From positions 188,465,455-188,529,454 of the forward strand of contig CANTUZ010000001.1 of NCBI GenBank assembly GCA_947846985.1: DNA of 64,000 bases, in the 5' to 3' direction. This document shows, in pieces, positions 36,393-47,192 of the stretch. The position numbers and the translations under genes are program-made. Source of the stretch: Fratercula arctica (taxonomy: Eukaryota > Chordata > Aves > Charadriiformes > Alcidae). A model generated the notes under the pieces. It did not search any database. It had not been told where the DNA came from and saw nothing but the letters and a program-made list of their open reading frames with translations. Position 1 is the first letter of the stretch; each line of letters opens with the position of its first letter.

Positions 36393-39351
36393 GTAAGCAT
36401 CTGCAGAAACTAGTTCAGACCTGTGATGGGCCAGGTGCCACAGGGGTCCAGGCAGACACCAGTGTGTCAGTGCTCAGATGGCTGATGGCTCTCAGAGATA
36501 TCTTGTTCTCCTCCACCTATGGGCTGGGGAGGACCCTCAGTTGATGCTGTCATTTAGGTAGGATGAAACTTGGTCTAAGTTTATATGGTTTTTAGTGCAG
36601 TAGATACATCATCTTTGCTAGTTTTCTGTCTTGTTATTTAAGACTCTGATTCCAACTCAAGGTACTCAACGAGACCTAGATAATTTAACATATGTCTTGT
36701 GTTTAAATTGTAATCTCAAGCACCTACTGAGCAAGGCCAGACTCATGGGCACCAGCTGCAGAGAACCCACGGGTGGTGCTGCAAGTTAGAGAGACCTGGA
36801 GCCACGGTTCCCGTCCTGCTTCCCTTCTGCATTTGGAGTTGGTGGTTGGAGGCTCATGTAGCAACAGACTTCAAGGACTAATGCTGGCTCCTCCATGAGT
36901 GGTCCAAAGCAAGATGAAAACCTAGACTTCCAGACACACTCTCTTTTGCTCTAATCTCTTGTTCCTGAAATGAAGTGGGCACAAGCTGCTATGTGTCCAG
37001 GTAGTCACTGTATTTTGTTTTCTCTCCTGACTTAGCTCTGCGTTAGGAAACAGACAAACTGGAAGGCGAATAGATGAACTTATGAATTCGTGAACTTACA
37101 GTAGCACCCAGTACATTTTGAAAAGAAATCTCTTTAAAAAGAAAATCTGCAATCCAAAGATTGGTGAGTTTCCCAGTCTTGTTTTGCCATTTGAGGAATT
37201 TTAACTGCCTGCCTCTCCTTGCTTCCAAATGTCCATATTTTGTGTTGTCCTGCAGTCTCCTGCTCAATAGTCTCAGGTGCTTACAAGCTCATTAAATGTA
37301 AATTTGAAGCTGAAGTCCATTTCACAAATATAGATTTTTTCCTCTGGTATTGTGGTGACTGTCTTTTTAATTTTGCAAATGCTTGTTGTTTTGCAGCCTT
37401 TCTGTGGTTATCTGGAGCCTGTAGGTGGCTGAATGTGTAGAACTAAAGTCCATTTATATATACCTTACTCCTCTTAGTAACAAATTCCCTGGTTTTCCTC
37501 TCATTTGTATTTAGTCCTAACATCTCATAGTCCTTCCTTAAATAAATGGTCCCATTTAAAGGCAGAACACAACCTAAAATATAACAGTCCATTACGGCCT
37601 TACCTCTTTGCTACAGATTTATCTAAGCTGTTTAGTTCCCATTATAACTCCACTCAGGAGCTTCACATGCCCTGTTTCTCCCCCCTTATCTCACTTATCT
37701 TTCTGAGAACATAAGGTACAAAATGATAATTCACTCTCCTGCTGTCTACCTCCTTCCAGGCTGTACCACTAACTGTACCCTCCACGGCTCAGAGCAATTC
37801 AGTAGTCAATTGCATTTATTAATTTATACACAGCAATCGCATTTCTTTCCTGGAAAACACTGGCTATTGAATTCATTGCAGCAGTTGCACAAATGTGTGC
37901 ACAAGGGAGGTTATGCATCAGGCTGTGCTTCAGTGTCTGCCCCACTTAGGGCCCGGGGCAGAGCAGTGCTGGGGGCAGTTTTGCAGAGTTGGCTGTTGGA
38001 AAATCTCCTAAGAAGACCCATCATCTGCTGATGATGATGATCTGGGGTGATGGGTTGCCCATCCCCTTCCTTCTCCTGTTCTCCCAACCACAGGCTCTCT
38101 GCTCTCTCCCTCCTGTTTTGGGAAGGAGCATGGGAGAGGGACTGCCCTCCCAGCACTGGCCTCCCCTCCTGTGCCTGGCTCCCTGCTCCTCCTCCTCCTG
38201 TCCCCAGAAGAAGGAGCTTTTAGTGTCTGCTTGGCAGCCTAATCCTGCCCCATAGACATCATCCTTTGCCAAAGAGGTTCACCGCCCACCTGCCCCTTGC
38301 GAAGAGCCTCCTCCATGTGAACCTGACTCTGGTGGCTTCACAGCCCTCTCCTGGGACACACAATTTTAGACCACAAGAGAGCAGCAGTGCACAGCCACCC
38401 GATTACGTTACTGGAGTTTACTTAAATTGTGTGCCCTGATTCGATGTAACTGAAGGATCTGATTTTTAGGCAATGCTGAGCAGTCAGAGCTCATGGGAGA
38501 GTCAACATGAACTCTGGCCTTAAGCCTCAGGAAAAATCAGATCCGTAACGATGCAGGGCAATCTTTAATTCTCAGACTGGAGGTAGTTTTTATGAGCTGC
38601 AGGTAAACTGTTGCATACAATCAGAGCTGAAGGCATATTTATCTTAATGGAAAATGAAAAATATACCCTTCCTTCCACTGATTAAATCTGTTCTTTTGTG
38701 TTGCAAACCTTTCCGTGGCAGCTATCCACTATTATTTTCATTACAGTTCAGGCACTGCGGGAGAACTAAAGTAAAATCAGGAGGTGGCTGCAAATTAAGC
38801 TGTTACATAAACAGCTGCTGCTGACACTCGGCCAAACAACTGACTGCTGCATTGTGGAGCAAGGCTTGGTCCCCGTTTCATAGAAAAGAAGCTTCTGGCA
38901 TGAATGACAGTAACCCAGGGCTCTGAGATTGGGATGGCAGTACTTTCAGCTCCAGTTGCAGACGACAGGAAGGTTAACTGACATAGCCATAAATTGCCAA
39001 AAAATTAATAATCTGTATACTTTGGGGCAAGAAAATCCTCTCCATCCTTCTTGGTTATGTATATCTAGGCCAATTCTCCATCAAGAACTATGGTAGGAAT
39101 TTTAGGGGGGCTGAGAAGGTGGCTGCTTAGCATTTGTGCATTAAACAAAATAAGAGAGGAATGGTTTGGGACCTACCAATTTTCAGGAAGCCCTGAGGGC
39201 TGTGGGGCCGTGGCAGGCTGAGGACACTGAGAGTGTGCGACACCAGGGGACATTTGTCTTGCACATGTACAGTAGCAGCAGCCCAGGGAACAGCAGCCTG
39301 GTGCAAAATACCTGTGACGTGAGCTTCTGCATGTGTGTCCTAGATAGGCAG

Positions 39352-39365
39352 GCTGCTGCTGCTGC
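39352..39365. repeat. Short (GCT)n run
   Basis: Four GCT units plus GC. They would give Ala or Leu repeats in the short frames here, none of which is convincing. Confidence 0.9.
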
Positions 39366-40982
39366 GGCTTGAGATGGAGCCTGGGTTTTATTTCTCTGCC
39401 TCAAACATGCAACCAGTTTTCAGCCTGACTGTAGTCGAGCATTACAGCCTTGGGGCTGGAGATTATACTGCTGGCTGGAGAGGCGCAGGCTTGACTGTGG
39501 ACAACTGTGGGGGAATAACTGCGAGGAAGACAGTGGTAGCCCAGTCACTCTCCAGGAGCCCAGGAGACTCCTCTATGCCATAGATAAATCACCTCTCAAC
39601 TCACCACAGATTAATGCATCCCCAGACTGAGAGATCTATGGCCATATGCTCTGGCCTATCCATAATGAATGAAAGGTGTAGATTAAAGCAGTGACCGGCG
39701 GTGTTATTTGTAAATAAGAAACATTGTCCTGTTCGGAGAATAGCTTAAAAAAAAAGTGTTATTCACCCAACACTGCATTAAAGATTGCCTCTTGTAGAAA
39801 AATTGCCTGTGCTGATCTCACTCATACAGCACTTGCTGAGCTGATGATGGACAATATTGTCGGTGCTAAATTTAGGGGATATGGATGCTACACGAGAAGC
39901 TGTGCTCTAAAATACGACAGCACCTCCATACTCAGCAAATCTGTTCCCCCTCTGCATTCATAAACATGCCTGCTAGTGTTACAAATAATTTTTACTAGTT
40001 TTTCGGTCTTGCTAGCACTTCAGAAACAATATAACTAAGTGGTGTCAGCTGGATTTTATTCACCTGAGTGCATTATTGTTAGAATTATGCACTGCTTTCC
40101 ATTACAGGGACAAACAGGACAGGATTGCTGTAGAGCTGCAATAGGTCACAAGGGACAGGGCAAATCCTGTCCCCTCCAGCTAAACCTGTATGTGGCAGCT
40201 ATGGGGCTCAAGGACACGTGCTTGGTCACCTGTGAACCTGACTGTTGACACTATCCTTGTCCTGGCTTTGGCCCATACGAGCTATCCCTCTCCAGGCAAC
40301 ACATGGGCAGAGCTATAGGTATTCCTATAGGGGAGGATGCCTTCTGTCTATGGCAGAGGATGCGTCCTGAGCTGGTTTTTCGACCAATGAAAGAAGAGCT
40401 CCTTGCCCTGCTAGGTCAGGCAAAGCTGGGAAGCCTTGAGTTTTCCCTGGACTCAGGGAAGAACCATCTGACCTCCCTCACTCAGAAATATCCCCATCAT
40501 CAGCCGGCATTTGCCCCGGCCTCTGGGAGATAAGATTCAGGATAACATGAGAGTTTAATTTGATGAGATCAGGTTTAGGATCACCTGGGACTTTTGCTCT
40601 CTCACAGAACAATGATGGTGGCAATCATTAACCAAACATCTTCACGCTTCATACAAACCCATTATTAGAAAAACACATGCAGCTTAGCAGGGCGTCCATA
40701 GATTTCCTTAAATGAACTTTTCCCAAAGCCAGTTTGACTCCCTCCTAGAGCTCCTACCTGTCAGGCAACACCTTTCAAAATGTCACGAATCTCCATCCGA
40801 CAGAAACAGACTCACCTTTTATCAAAATGAGGCAAAGGATGAAAAGAACTTGTGAGGCTGCATGGCTGCTAAACCAGTATCCCGTGATAGGGGAAAACAC
40901 AGGTTCAATGCAGCTGGGAATGAGGTGGGGGATCTCTGCCCTTCTGTGCTCAGCTTTAAACACCTTCATTTTCCTGTTGGAA

Positions 40983-41270
40983 AAAATCATATGATCATAG
41001 GGTAATCAGCCCTGCACATGACAAGAAATCTTCTAGTTTTCTGTGCAAACGTATTCCTGGCCAATTTACAGACAGTTGATTTTGTGCCCGTACTATTTAT
41101 TATCCTTTAATTCAGATAATTCTCTTCCCTGTCAAATACCTCTCTTAATATATTTATAAAGACTTATCATATCCCTTTTCAATAGTTGCTTTTCTAGGCT
41201 AAGCAGGTTAAAGTAATTTAACCTGTTCATAAGATATATTAAGTGTTCTCAAAAATTCTCCATTCTCATA
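40983..41270 (-). mobile_element. Ancient CR1/L3-like LINE, antisense, left part
   Basis: On the plus strand the order of blocks is that of the reverse complement of an old CR1/L3-type 3' end: an ATCATATGATCATAG start, then GTGCCCGTACT.TTATTATCCTTT, then CAAATACCTCTCTTAATATATTTATA, ATCATATCCC, CTTTTCTAGGCTAAGCAG and AACCTGTTCATAAGA. These correspond to the 3' UTR and the LFSLEKRR / YEERL region of ORF2 read backwards. Divergence is high, with many small gaps, so the element is far older than the CR1 tail that interrupts it at 41271. Confidence 0.7.
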
Positions 41271-41386
41271 ATCACAGAATCATAGAATGGTTTGGGTTGG
41301 AAGGGACCTTAAAGATCGTCTAGTTCCAACCCCCCTGCCATGGGCAGGGACACCTCCCACTAGACCAGGCTACTCAAAGCCCCATC
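41271..41386 (-). mobile_element. Young CR1 3' tail, antisense, nested in older LINE
   Basis: Only about 116 bp of a CR1 3' end, in reverse: it starts ATCACAGAATCATAGAATGG, continues GGTTGGAAGGGACCTT and CCAACCCCCCTGCCATGGGC and stops after CTCAAAGCCCC. It closely matches the first 115 bp of the antisense CR1 at 57867 (roughly nine in ten positions by eye), so both belong to the same or sister subfamilies. Both of its edges abut the older LINE, which continues at 41387. It is non-coding, since this part is 3' UTR. Confidence 0.95.
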
Positions 41387-41520
41387 ATTGTGATGGTGCT
41401 TCTCTGAGCCTGTTCCCATTTGAATTCTTCTTTCATAAACATAAGTCAAAGGCTATCTTGCCTTTATAGAGGATTTTCTATTTTCCTTACGTCACTGTGA
41501 AATAAAATGCTTCTGTTCTC
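41387..41520 (-). mobile_element. Ancient CR1/L3-like LINE, antisense, right part
   Basis: Continuation of the old element after the nested insertion. A block like 'TCATTTTTGTTGCCCTTCTCTGAAC' (here ATCATTGTGATGGTGCTTCTCTGAGC) is followed by TTCCCATTTGAATTCTTCTTTCATAAAC and TTTATAGAGGATTTTCTATTTTCCTT, in the order expected for the reverse of ORF2. The right edge is fuzzy. Similarity fades into a pyrimidine-rich stretch after about 41500. Confidence 0.6.
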
Positions 41521-43191
41521 TCATACTGCTGTGCTCTTTTTTCTTCTTCTTCCCTCTTTTTAATGCTATTTTGACTTCTGCTTCTGTGTCCCTAGTGATA
41601 TATCCTTGTTCTCCTCCATCTCTTTTTAATGTGAGGCATAAACAAAGCATCTTATCATCTTATTTTGGGAAAATGCTGCTGTAAAAAGTTGATTGCAAAA
41701 AAAAAATAAATCAAAGCTCTGCCTACTTTCTGTCATACTTGCTGTGACAGAATAAGGACAAAACTGAACAATTTCAAGCTTTTTTTCACATTTTCAAAGT
41801 AGCCTGAAGCATTTTGTTTTGGCATAGAACATCTAATGAGTAGTGCCATGGTAACTATTTGAAGACACTATGCTGAATGTTGTGTGGTTTTATTGGTATC
41901 ACTTTAATACAGTAATATTAAAAATAGCGGAAAGACTACCCTCATTGCAAAACTTGTATCAGTTTGAATGATTCATGATGGAATTGGTAAATAGATTCTT
42001 TGCTTGCAGATCTGCGAACACGTCAGCTGAGGAGAGCAATAAGCTAGACGTGAGCGCTATCCTCAGCTGCCTGGGGATCTGGCTGGTCTCCTATTTTTGA
42101 CTCTGTGTTTTTATTAATGAACCATCACTTAATTCTGCAGAAGGTCTAGCGTAACAACATGATTAAGATCTTATATTATACCACAGAAGAAGGTATGCTG
42201 ATGACAGTGTACCTCTCATCTAATGGAAGAAACGTAGGCAGAAGTAGAACAGGATAACTGTCAAGAATTACTCCTAATTTCTGAGGTGTGCCCAGTTATA
42301 AACATTTTCCAGTTTACAGGCCCAGGTGGGAGGTGGCATGGCAGGAAGTGTGGTCAGAAATAACAAATGCAGCAGATGGAGTGTGAAAAGAGGCAGCAGT
42401 ATGACTCCATGTATTTTGGCAGGTATGAATTTATATGTTTTGGAAGGTATCAGCCTATTAACTTTGAGAAAAGTCTGGGGAGATGGAGTACAAAGCGGGA
42501 GGGTATAAAGGTAGATTGACTTGCGTCTGACAAGAGCTATCCTTAAATGTCATCCCTGATTTTTTGCAAGATGCAAAGATGAATTTAAAGGCCCGTTGAT
42601 TTTTCAGATATGTGATTTTGTATGACTGGCTATTATGAGATGGTCTGAAAGAGACTGAGTGCCTCCTTCAAAATTCATGTGCCCTCCATCCTCATAAACT
42701 CCCAGAAATTTAATAGAAATTGCTCACTTACACAGATTTGCAGGGTCATGCCTTTATACAAATGAATGTTTCATATCAGATTTGCACAAATATGGAGAAT
42801 GTTGTAATCAAACATTGTATCTTCATCACAGAAGTCTTTTGCAGGGATATTGCATGTTTCATGATGTCACAGATTTCTTTGATAGCTCGAGAGGTAACGC
42901 TAAGGCAGCGTTCATTTGCTTTCCTTACTCTCTTTATACTTGCTATATTCTAAGAAGACTTAAAATGTTTCAAAACCGAGATCATTGGTGTGACTGTCTT
43001 GTTTTATCCCTGGCAGTTATAAGCTTCTTTATTTATTACCTGCTCCAGGCTCAGGCGGTGTCAGCTGAGGATTATTGTACGTATAAATGACAATAACAGA
43101 TTGGGTTTTACGGGTGTGTTTGTCTGACAGGCTAGATAAAATTAAAAGAAAAAAATGGGGCTTGGGTAATTGTTGGTAATTAAGAAGAGTT
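41521..43191. other. Unique AT-rich non-coding DNA
   Basis: No gene or repeat recognised. The longest frame (42782-43090, plus, 102 codons) overlaps another frame and resembles nothing I know. Confidence 0.55.
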
Positions 43192-43298
43192 AGGGCCTAG
43201 TTCAGCATGATACTGAAGTAGATGCTTAATTTCAAGCACGTGAGCAACTCCATTAAACTTGATTACACAAGTAAGTGTTTGAAAGATCAGTCCCTGAA
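43192..43298. repeat. Ancient palindromic (MITE-like) amniote repeat
   Basis: The stretch begins GGGCCTAGTTCAGCA, then ATGCTTAATTTCAAGCACGTGAGCA, CTCCATT, GATTACACAAG, and ends AAGTGTTTGAAAGATCAGTCCCTG. The two ends are imperfect inverted copies of each other (GGGCCT.GTTC / GATCAGTCCC). The interior shows the TTAA..TTAAGCAC-type and 'TCCCATTGA' blocks of a dispersed palindromic repeat common in turtle and crocodile genomes. I do not assign a database name. Such short palindromes are usually non-autonomous DNA transposons. Confidence 0.6.
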
Positions 43299-45767
43299 AG
43301 GCTCTTAAAGTTTAGGGCATAATGTGGAAGTGCACCAGCTTCTGATAACCTGTCCTATTTGGACTGAAAATTGATCAATGAATATTTCACATTCATGCCC
43401 ACAGGTTGTGAAAAGCTTTAGAAAGTAAAAATAGTGTCTGAAATGAGGTGGAGAAGGGAATGTCAGTCTGGACTACAAGTGCTTAATTTTGACCTAATAC
43501 CTCACAGAAAGAAGGGGAAAGAACTAAGAGGTCTCTGTTTTCACAAAGAATTTGATTGTCTCCTTGTGGAATTTAAATGCCTTCTTGATAGGAACACAAT
43601 GAAACAAGTCTTCAAAACTTAACTGCGTGCAGATACCATGAAGTGAAGAACTGGGACATTGAATTTTAACTCATTTGATGATTCTTTATAACCTTATGAC
43701 ACAGACTTAGCTGGAGACCTAAAATAAGAACATACTGCAATTTATATAGTCTTAACAACTAGTCAAGGGACAAACGGTCTGAGAACCTGTCTGTAGATCT
43801 CTGAGGGAGCAATTGGAAATATTCCAGATGTATAAATGGAACAGAAAGACATTCAGATCCCAGAACTGGGTAAAAATGTAACCTCTGCAAAAGTTAACTT
43901 GGAAAGCCGAGAATAGATAAGGAAATGGAAACTGAGGTGGGGAATAGAATTACATACCTGAAGAATTCTTCCAAGAAAACTGCCTGAAAAAATGTTTAGG
44001 ACAAGTCACAGTATGTCAGAGATTTCTCCCTAATGTGTCTTGTAACAAAGAGGAGGTGTTCCAGCATGACACCCCTAAGACATCTTCCATGTAAATTACA
44101 GCACTGATTTAATTGATATCTTTGTACAAAACTCTACTTTCCCTTTCAGAGGATGAGATATAATTCAATTAATTTTATCCACCAATGTACAGAACTTATG
44201 GGAAGGTCTATGCTTCACATGTAACATTAAGCTATGCAGTGCTCTGTATGTGATGCGAAATTTATTAACTAATGGGAGAATGACTAAAAGAAAACACCAC
44301 AGAGACTTTTTGTATCGTCACATTACATAGTGCAGACAAGGTAACGCTTACTCTAATCACTTACATGTCATATGTGTTACTTAAAAGCATCTTAAGTGGT
44401 ATTCCTGCTACTTGTGAACTGAATAGTCAGACCCTGTTGCTTCTAATGGAATTCCTTAACCCTGTTAATAGCTGACTTCATTCTTCCCCATCTCAAATAC
44501 CAATTTTCCTGAAAAACTAGAGCAGGAAACTCTCAGCAACTAAAATGTTTTGATTTCCATTTTATCTTCAGCTTTCACTTAGGAAATTACAAATGAGCGA
44601 CTGAGACATCTCAATTCTATGTCTTATCGGAATCAAAATATGTTTTTATATGAATGGATGGTTTGTATGAAATAGAAACTGGAACACCAGAAGCAATAAT
44701 AATCTTTGTTTCTTTCATTTATCTATTGTGTGTGTGAATCTGTTGGAAAAATTACACTTTTTTTTTCCTGTTAATGGGCAAAAAGTCTGCTCATCCAGGT
44801 AGTGGTCAAATCCCATTATGACAATTGGGAAAGCTCTTGCTGACCACTAAAAGCTGAAATTTGCCCTCCTGTTTTGAACAGAGAATGATATCTTTGAAAA
44901 GAGCAAGTTGAAGTGCAAATGGCAAGTGTCTTGTTAAAATATCAATTGTCAATGGCTATAGGATAAATAACTGTGAAATATAAGTAGCCTTGAGATTTCA
45001 AATGAGAAACACAAATTCAATCAGACACTGATTACACCTGGAAGGTGGCATAATTAAGTTATCTGCACAGAATATTTGTATGTGGTTATTTGATCTAGGC
45101 TTGAACCCTGCGTTTGGCCTGGTGAGCATGATGACACTTTCTTTTGCCTCTGTGGTGGGGCATGGGTCTTACCATCCCTCTAATATGTATTCCTGACTGT
45201 GAAGTCCTCCTCCATTAGCCCCAGTTTCAAGCTCAGGTATCGTCCAGGCACTCACCTTCAGCACTTTCAGGAACCCTATTTAGGAATCCTGTAGCTGAGC
45301 CTTAGGGGTTCACAATAAAATGCAGGAAGACCTAAGGGTTAAACAATATAAATGGAATATAAATATAACCACAGTGAATAACAGCGGCTAGCCATATGCC
45401 GGTTGGAGAGAAATAAAGCCTATAATATGTACTGTATAACTAATTAGTATTCCAGACGGAGTCGGCAAACAGATTTTGTGAAATGGGAGCACTACATAAT
45501 TAATAGGTTCCCATATCACACTGAAGAGTTGATTCATTGCTAGAAGTAGGGGCATTACATCAATCTCTTGTACACCATAGGATGTGCTAATCAGAATATT
45601 CCAAGTTTCAATAGGGAAAGAAAGATACTACAGTCTGCACAAGTATATTCCTGTGTTACTACCTGTGGGAACAAAAGAGAAGCCAGAGCAAGCTCTTATG
45701 CTTTCTCATACAAAGTATGCATGCAATGTAGGATCTCTGTTTTGGAGGGAGTGCATATGCACATATG
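43299..45767. other. Unique non-coding DNA, no gene seen
   Basis: AT-rich, no recognised gene or repeat. The open frame that begins at 45568 is not a gene: only its downstream part, inside the CR1 at 45768, has family similarity. Confidence 0.55.
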
Positions 45768-46402
45768 TGCCTTTGTGGCCAAGAAGGCCAACGGTCTCCT
45801 GGGGTGCATCAAGAAGAGTGTGGCCAGCAGGTCAGGGGAGGTCATCCTCCCCCTCTACTCTGCCTTGGTGAGGCCACATCTGGAGTACTGTGTCCAGGCC
45901 TTGCCTCCCTGGTTCAAGAAAGACAGGGAACTACTGGAGAGAGTCCAGCAGAGGGCTACAAAGATGATCAAAGGAATGGAGCATCTCTCTTATGAGGAAA
46001 GGCTGAGAGACCTGGGTCTGTTTAGCCTGGAGAAGAGAAGATAGAGAGGGGACCTCATAAATGCTTATAAATATCTAAAGGGCATGTGTCTAGAGAATGG
46101 GGCCAGACTCTTCTCAGTGGTGCTCAGCGACAGGACAAGGGGCAATGTGGACAAGCTGGAACACAGGAAATTCCATCTCAACATGAGGGAAAAGTTCTTT
46201 CCTTTAAGGGTGGCAGAGCACTGGAACAGGCTGCCCAGAGAGGTGGTGGAGTCTCCTTCCCTGGAGACATTCAGAACCCGCCTGGACGTGTTCCTGTGCA
46301 ACCTGCTCTGGGTGACCCTGCTCTGGCAGGGGGGTTGCACTAGATGATCTCCGAAGGTCCCTTCCAACCCCTACCATTCTGTGATACTGTGATTCTATGA
46401 TA
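45768..46402 (+). mobile_element. CR1 LINE, 5'-truncated, one nonsense codon
   Basis: Sense copy of the CR1 3' end. From [20 protein letters not shown] (about 45775) the ORF2 frame runs through [11 protein letters not shown] and [20 protein letters not shown] to a TAG at 46042-46044. It then resumes in the same frame ([41 protein letters not shown]) and ends at a stop near 46347. Apart from that nonsense codon the C-terminal about 190 codons are uninterrupted. The 3' UTR block AGATGATCTCCGAAGG and the tail CTGTGATACTGTGATTCTATG follow. No catalytic core is present, so the copy is inert. Confidence 0.96.
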
Positions 46403-47121
46403 TGCACACACAAAAATACATATGCAGGGCTTCTGTGAAATTGCAGAGCAAAGCATGAAGCTGTTGGCTTCCCTATCAGAACCTGCTGGTTCCATGCCAT
46501 AGCTGCAGTGTGATGCTGTTGCATGATGCATAGTCACTGTCCCATTTAGAATGGGGCTATTTTAATGCCTATGTCTATATTATTCATATATTGGAGGATG
46601 AAAACAACTATTGATTAATGGGTGACCTACAGCAGTGCAAATAATAGGTTATCATTTATCCTTTCATGATAATGTTCTTGCTAGAACATTAAAAATTAGC
46701 AAGATACTTATACTAAGAAAAAAAACCCCAAATACTCAGTTTTGACCTCACTTGCATGATGGTCTTAATAATCATAATTATGAATGCATTTATTAATTGA
46801 TTTTATGTTAACACCTAAAAGCCCCAGAAAAATCTGTCCCTGCCATAATTAGGTTATAAGCTAAGTTGAAGAGAAAGCACTGCTTGATTTTCTGTTTAGA
46901 AAAACGGAATTGAAGAGCATTTGGAGTACATGACGCACAACATCTAGCACAAAATATATCAGGATTAAGACACATCATTCTCCTGGAAGTAGCTATAAGA
47001 AGAATAAAAACCATAATAAGGTCCATTTTCTTATGGGTGAGGATATAAAGTTTTACTGCTAAGTTCATCTTCATTCATGACTTCTGCACTTGACTATTAA
47101 TATCTATCTTGTTGGAACATG
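46403..47121. other. Unique non-coding DNA
   Basis: No recognised gene or repeat. A minus-strand frame at 46808-47074 (88 codons) has no family resemblance. Confidence 0.55.
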
Positions 47122-47192
47122 ATTTTGCTGTCCTTGAACTCGGTGTCAAAACTCCCGTCCACTTTACTGGGGCAAAATCAGGTTCTGAGCAC
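47122..47192. repeat. Probable second ancient palindromic amniote repeat
   Basis: The order is TTTTGCTGTCCTTGAACTC, then TCAAAACTCCCGTCCACTTT, then ACTGGGGCAAAATCAGGTTC. This follows the 'CTGCAGTCCTTACTCAGGCAAAACTCCC' / 'CATTGACTTCAATGGG' / 'CAGGATCAGGCCC' layout of a palindromic repeat widespread in sauropsid genomes. It is short and diverged. The call rests on pattern memory and needs a library search. Confidence 0.4.

Larger units (their letters stand above)
26785..40982. other. 14-kb LINE-free non-coding stretch
   Basis: No gene or transposon recognised. GC-richer patches at 29380-29830, 36720-36960, 37900-38350 and 39160-39600 hold overlapping chance frames in several phases. A minus-strand frame at 30118-30489 (123 codons, cysteine-containing) matches no family I know. 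A splice-bounded segment at 36139-36392 is listed separately. About 40 bp near 38870 faintly resembles antisense MIR but is not strong enough to call. Confidence 0.55.

Noticed and set aside
37911..38272. GC-rich patch with several overlapping frames, possible exon or CpG island
   Set aside because: Few CpG dinucleotides, proline/serine/glutamate-rich chance translations on both strands and no splice structure.
38868..38930. MIR-like antisense fragment (CCCCGTTTCATAGAAAAGAAGC...)
   Set aside because: Only one short block matches. The following GTCACACAG-type block is missing.
39239..39252. CTCF-like CACCAGGGGAC
   Set aside because: Two mismatches to the core, including a G needed near the end.
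45568..45767. Upstream part of the 158-codon frame as a cellular gene fused to CR1
   Set aside because: Only the part from about 45768 has similarity to anything (CR1 ORF2). The upstream extension is a chance open frame.
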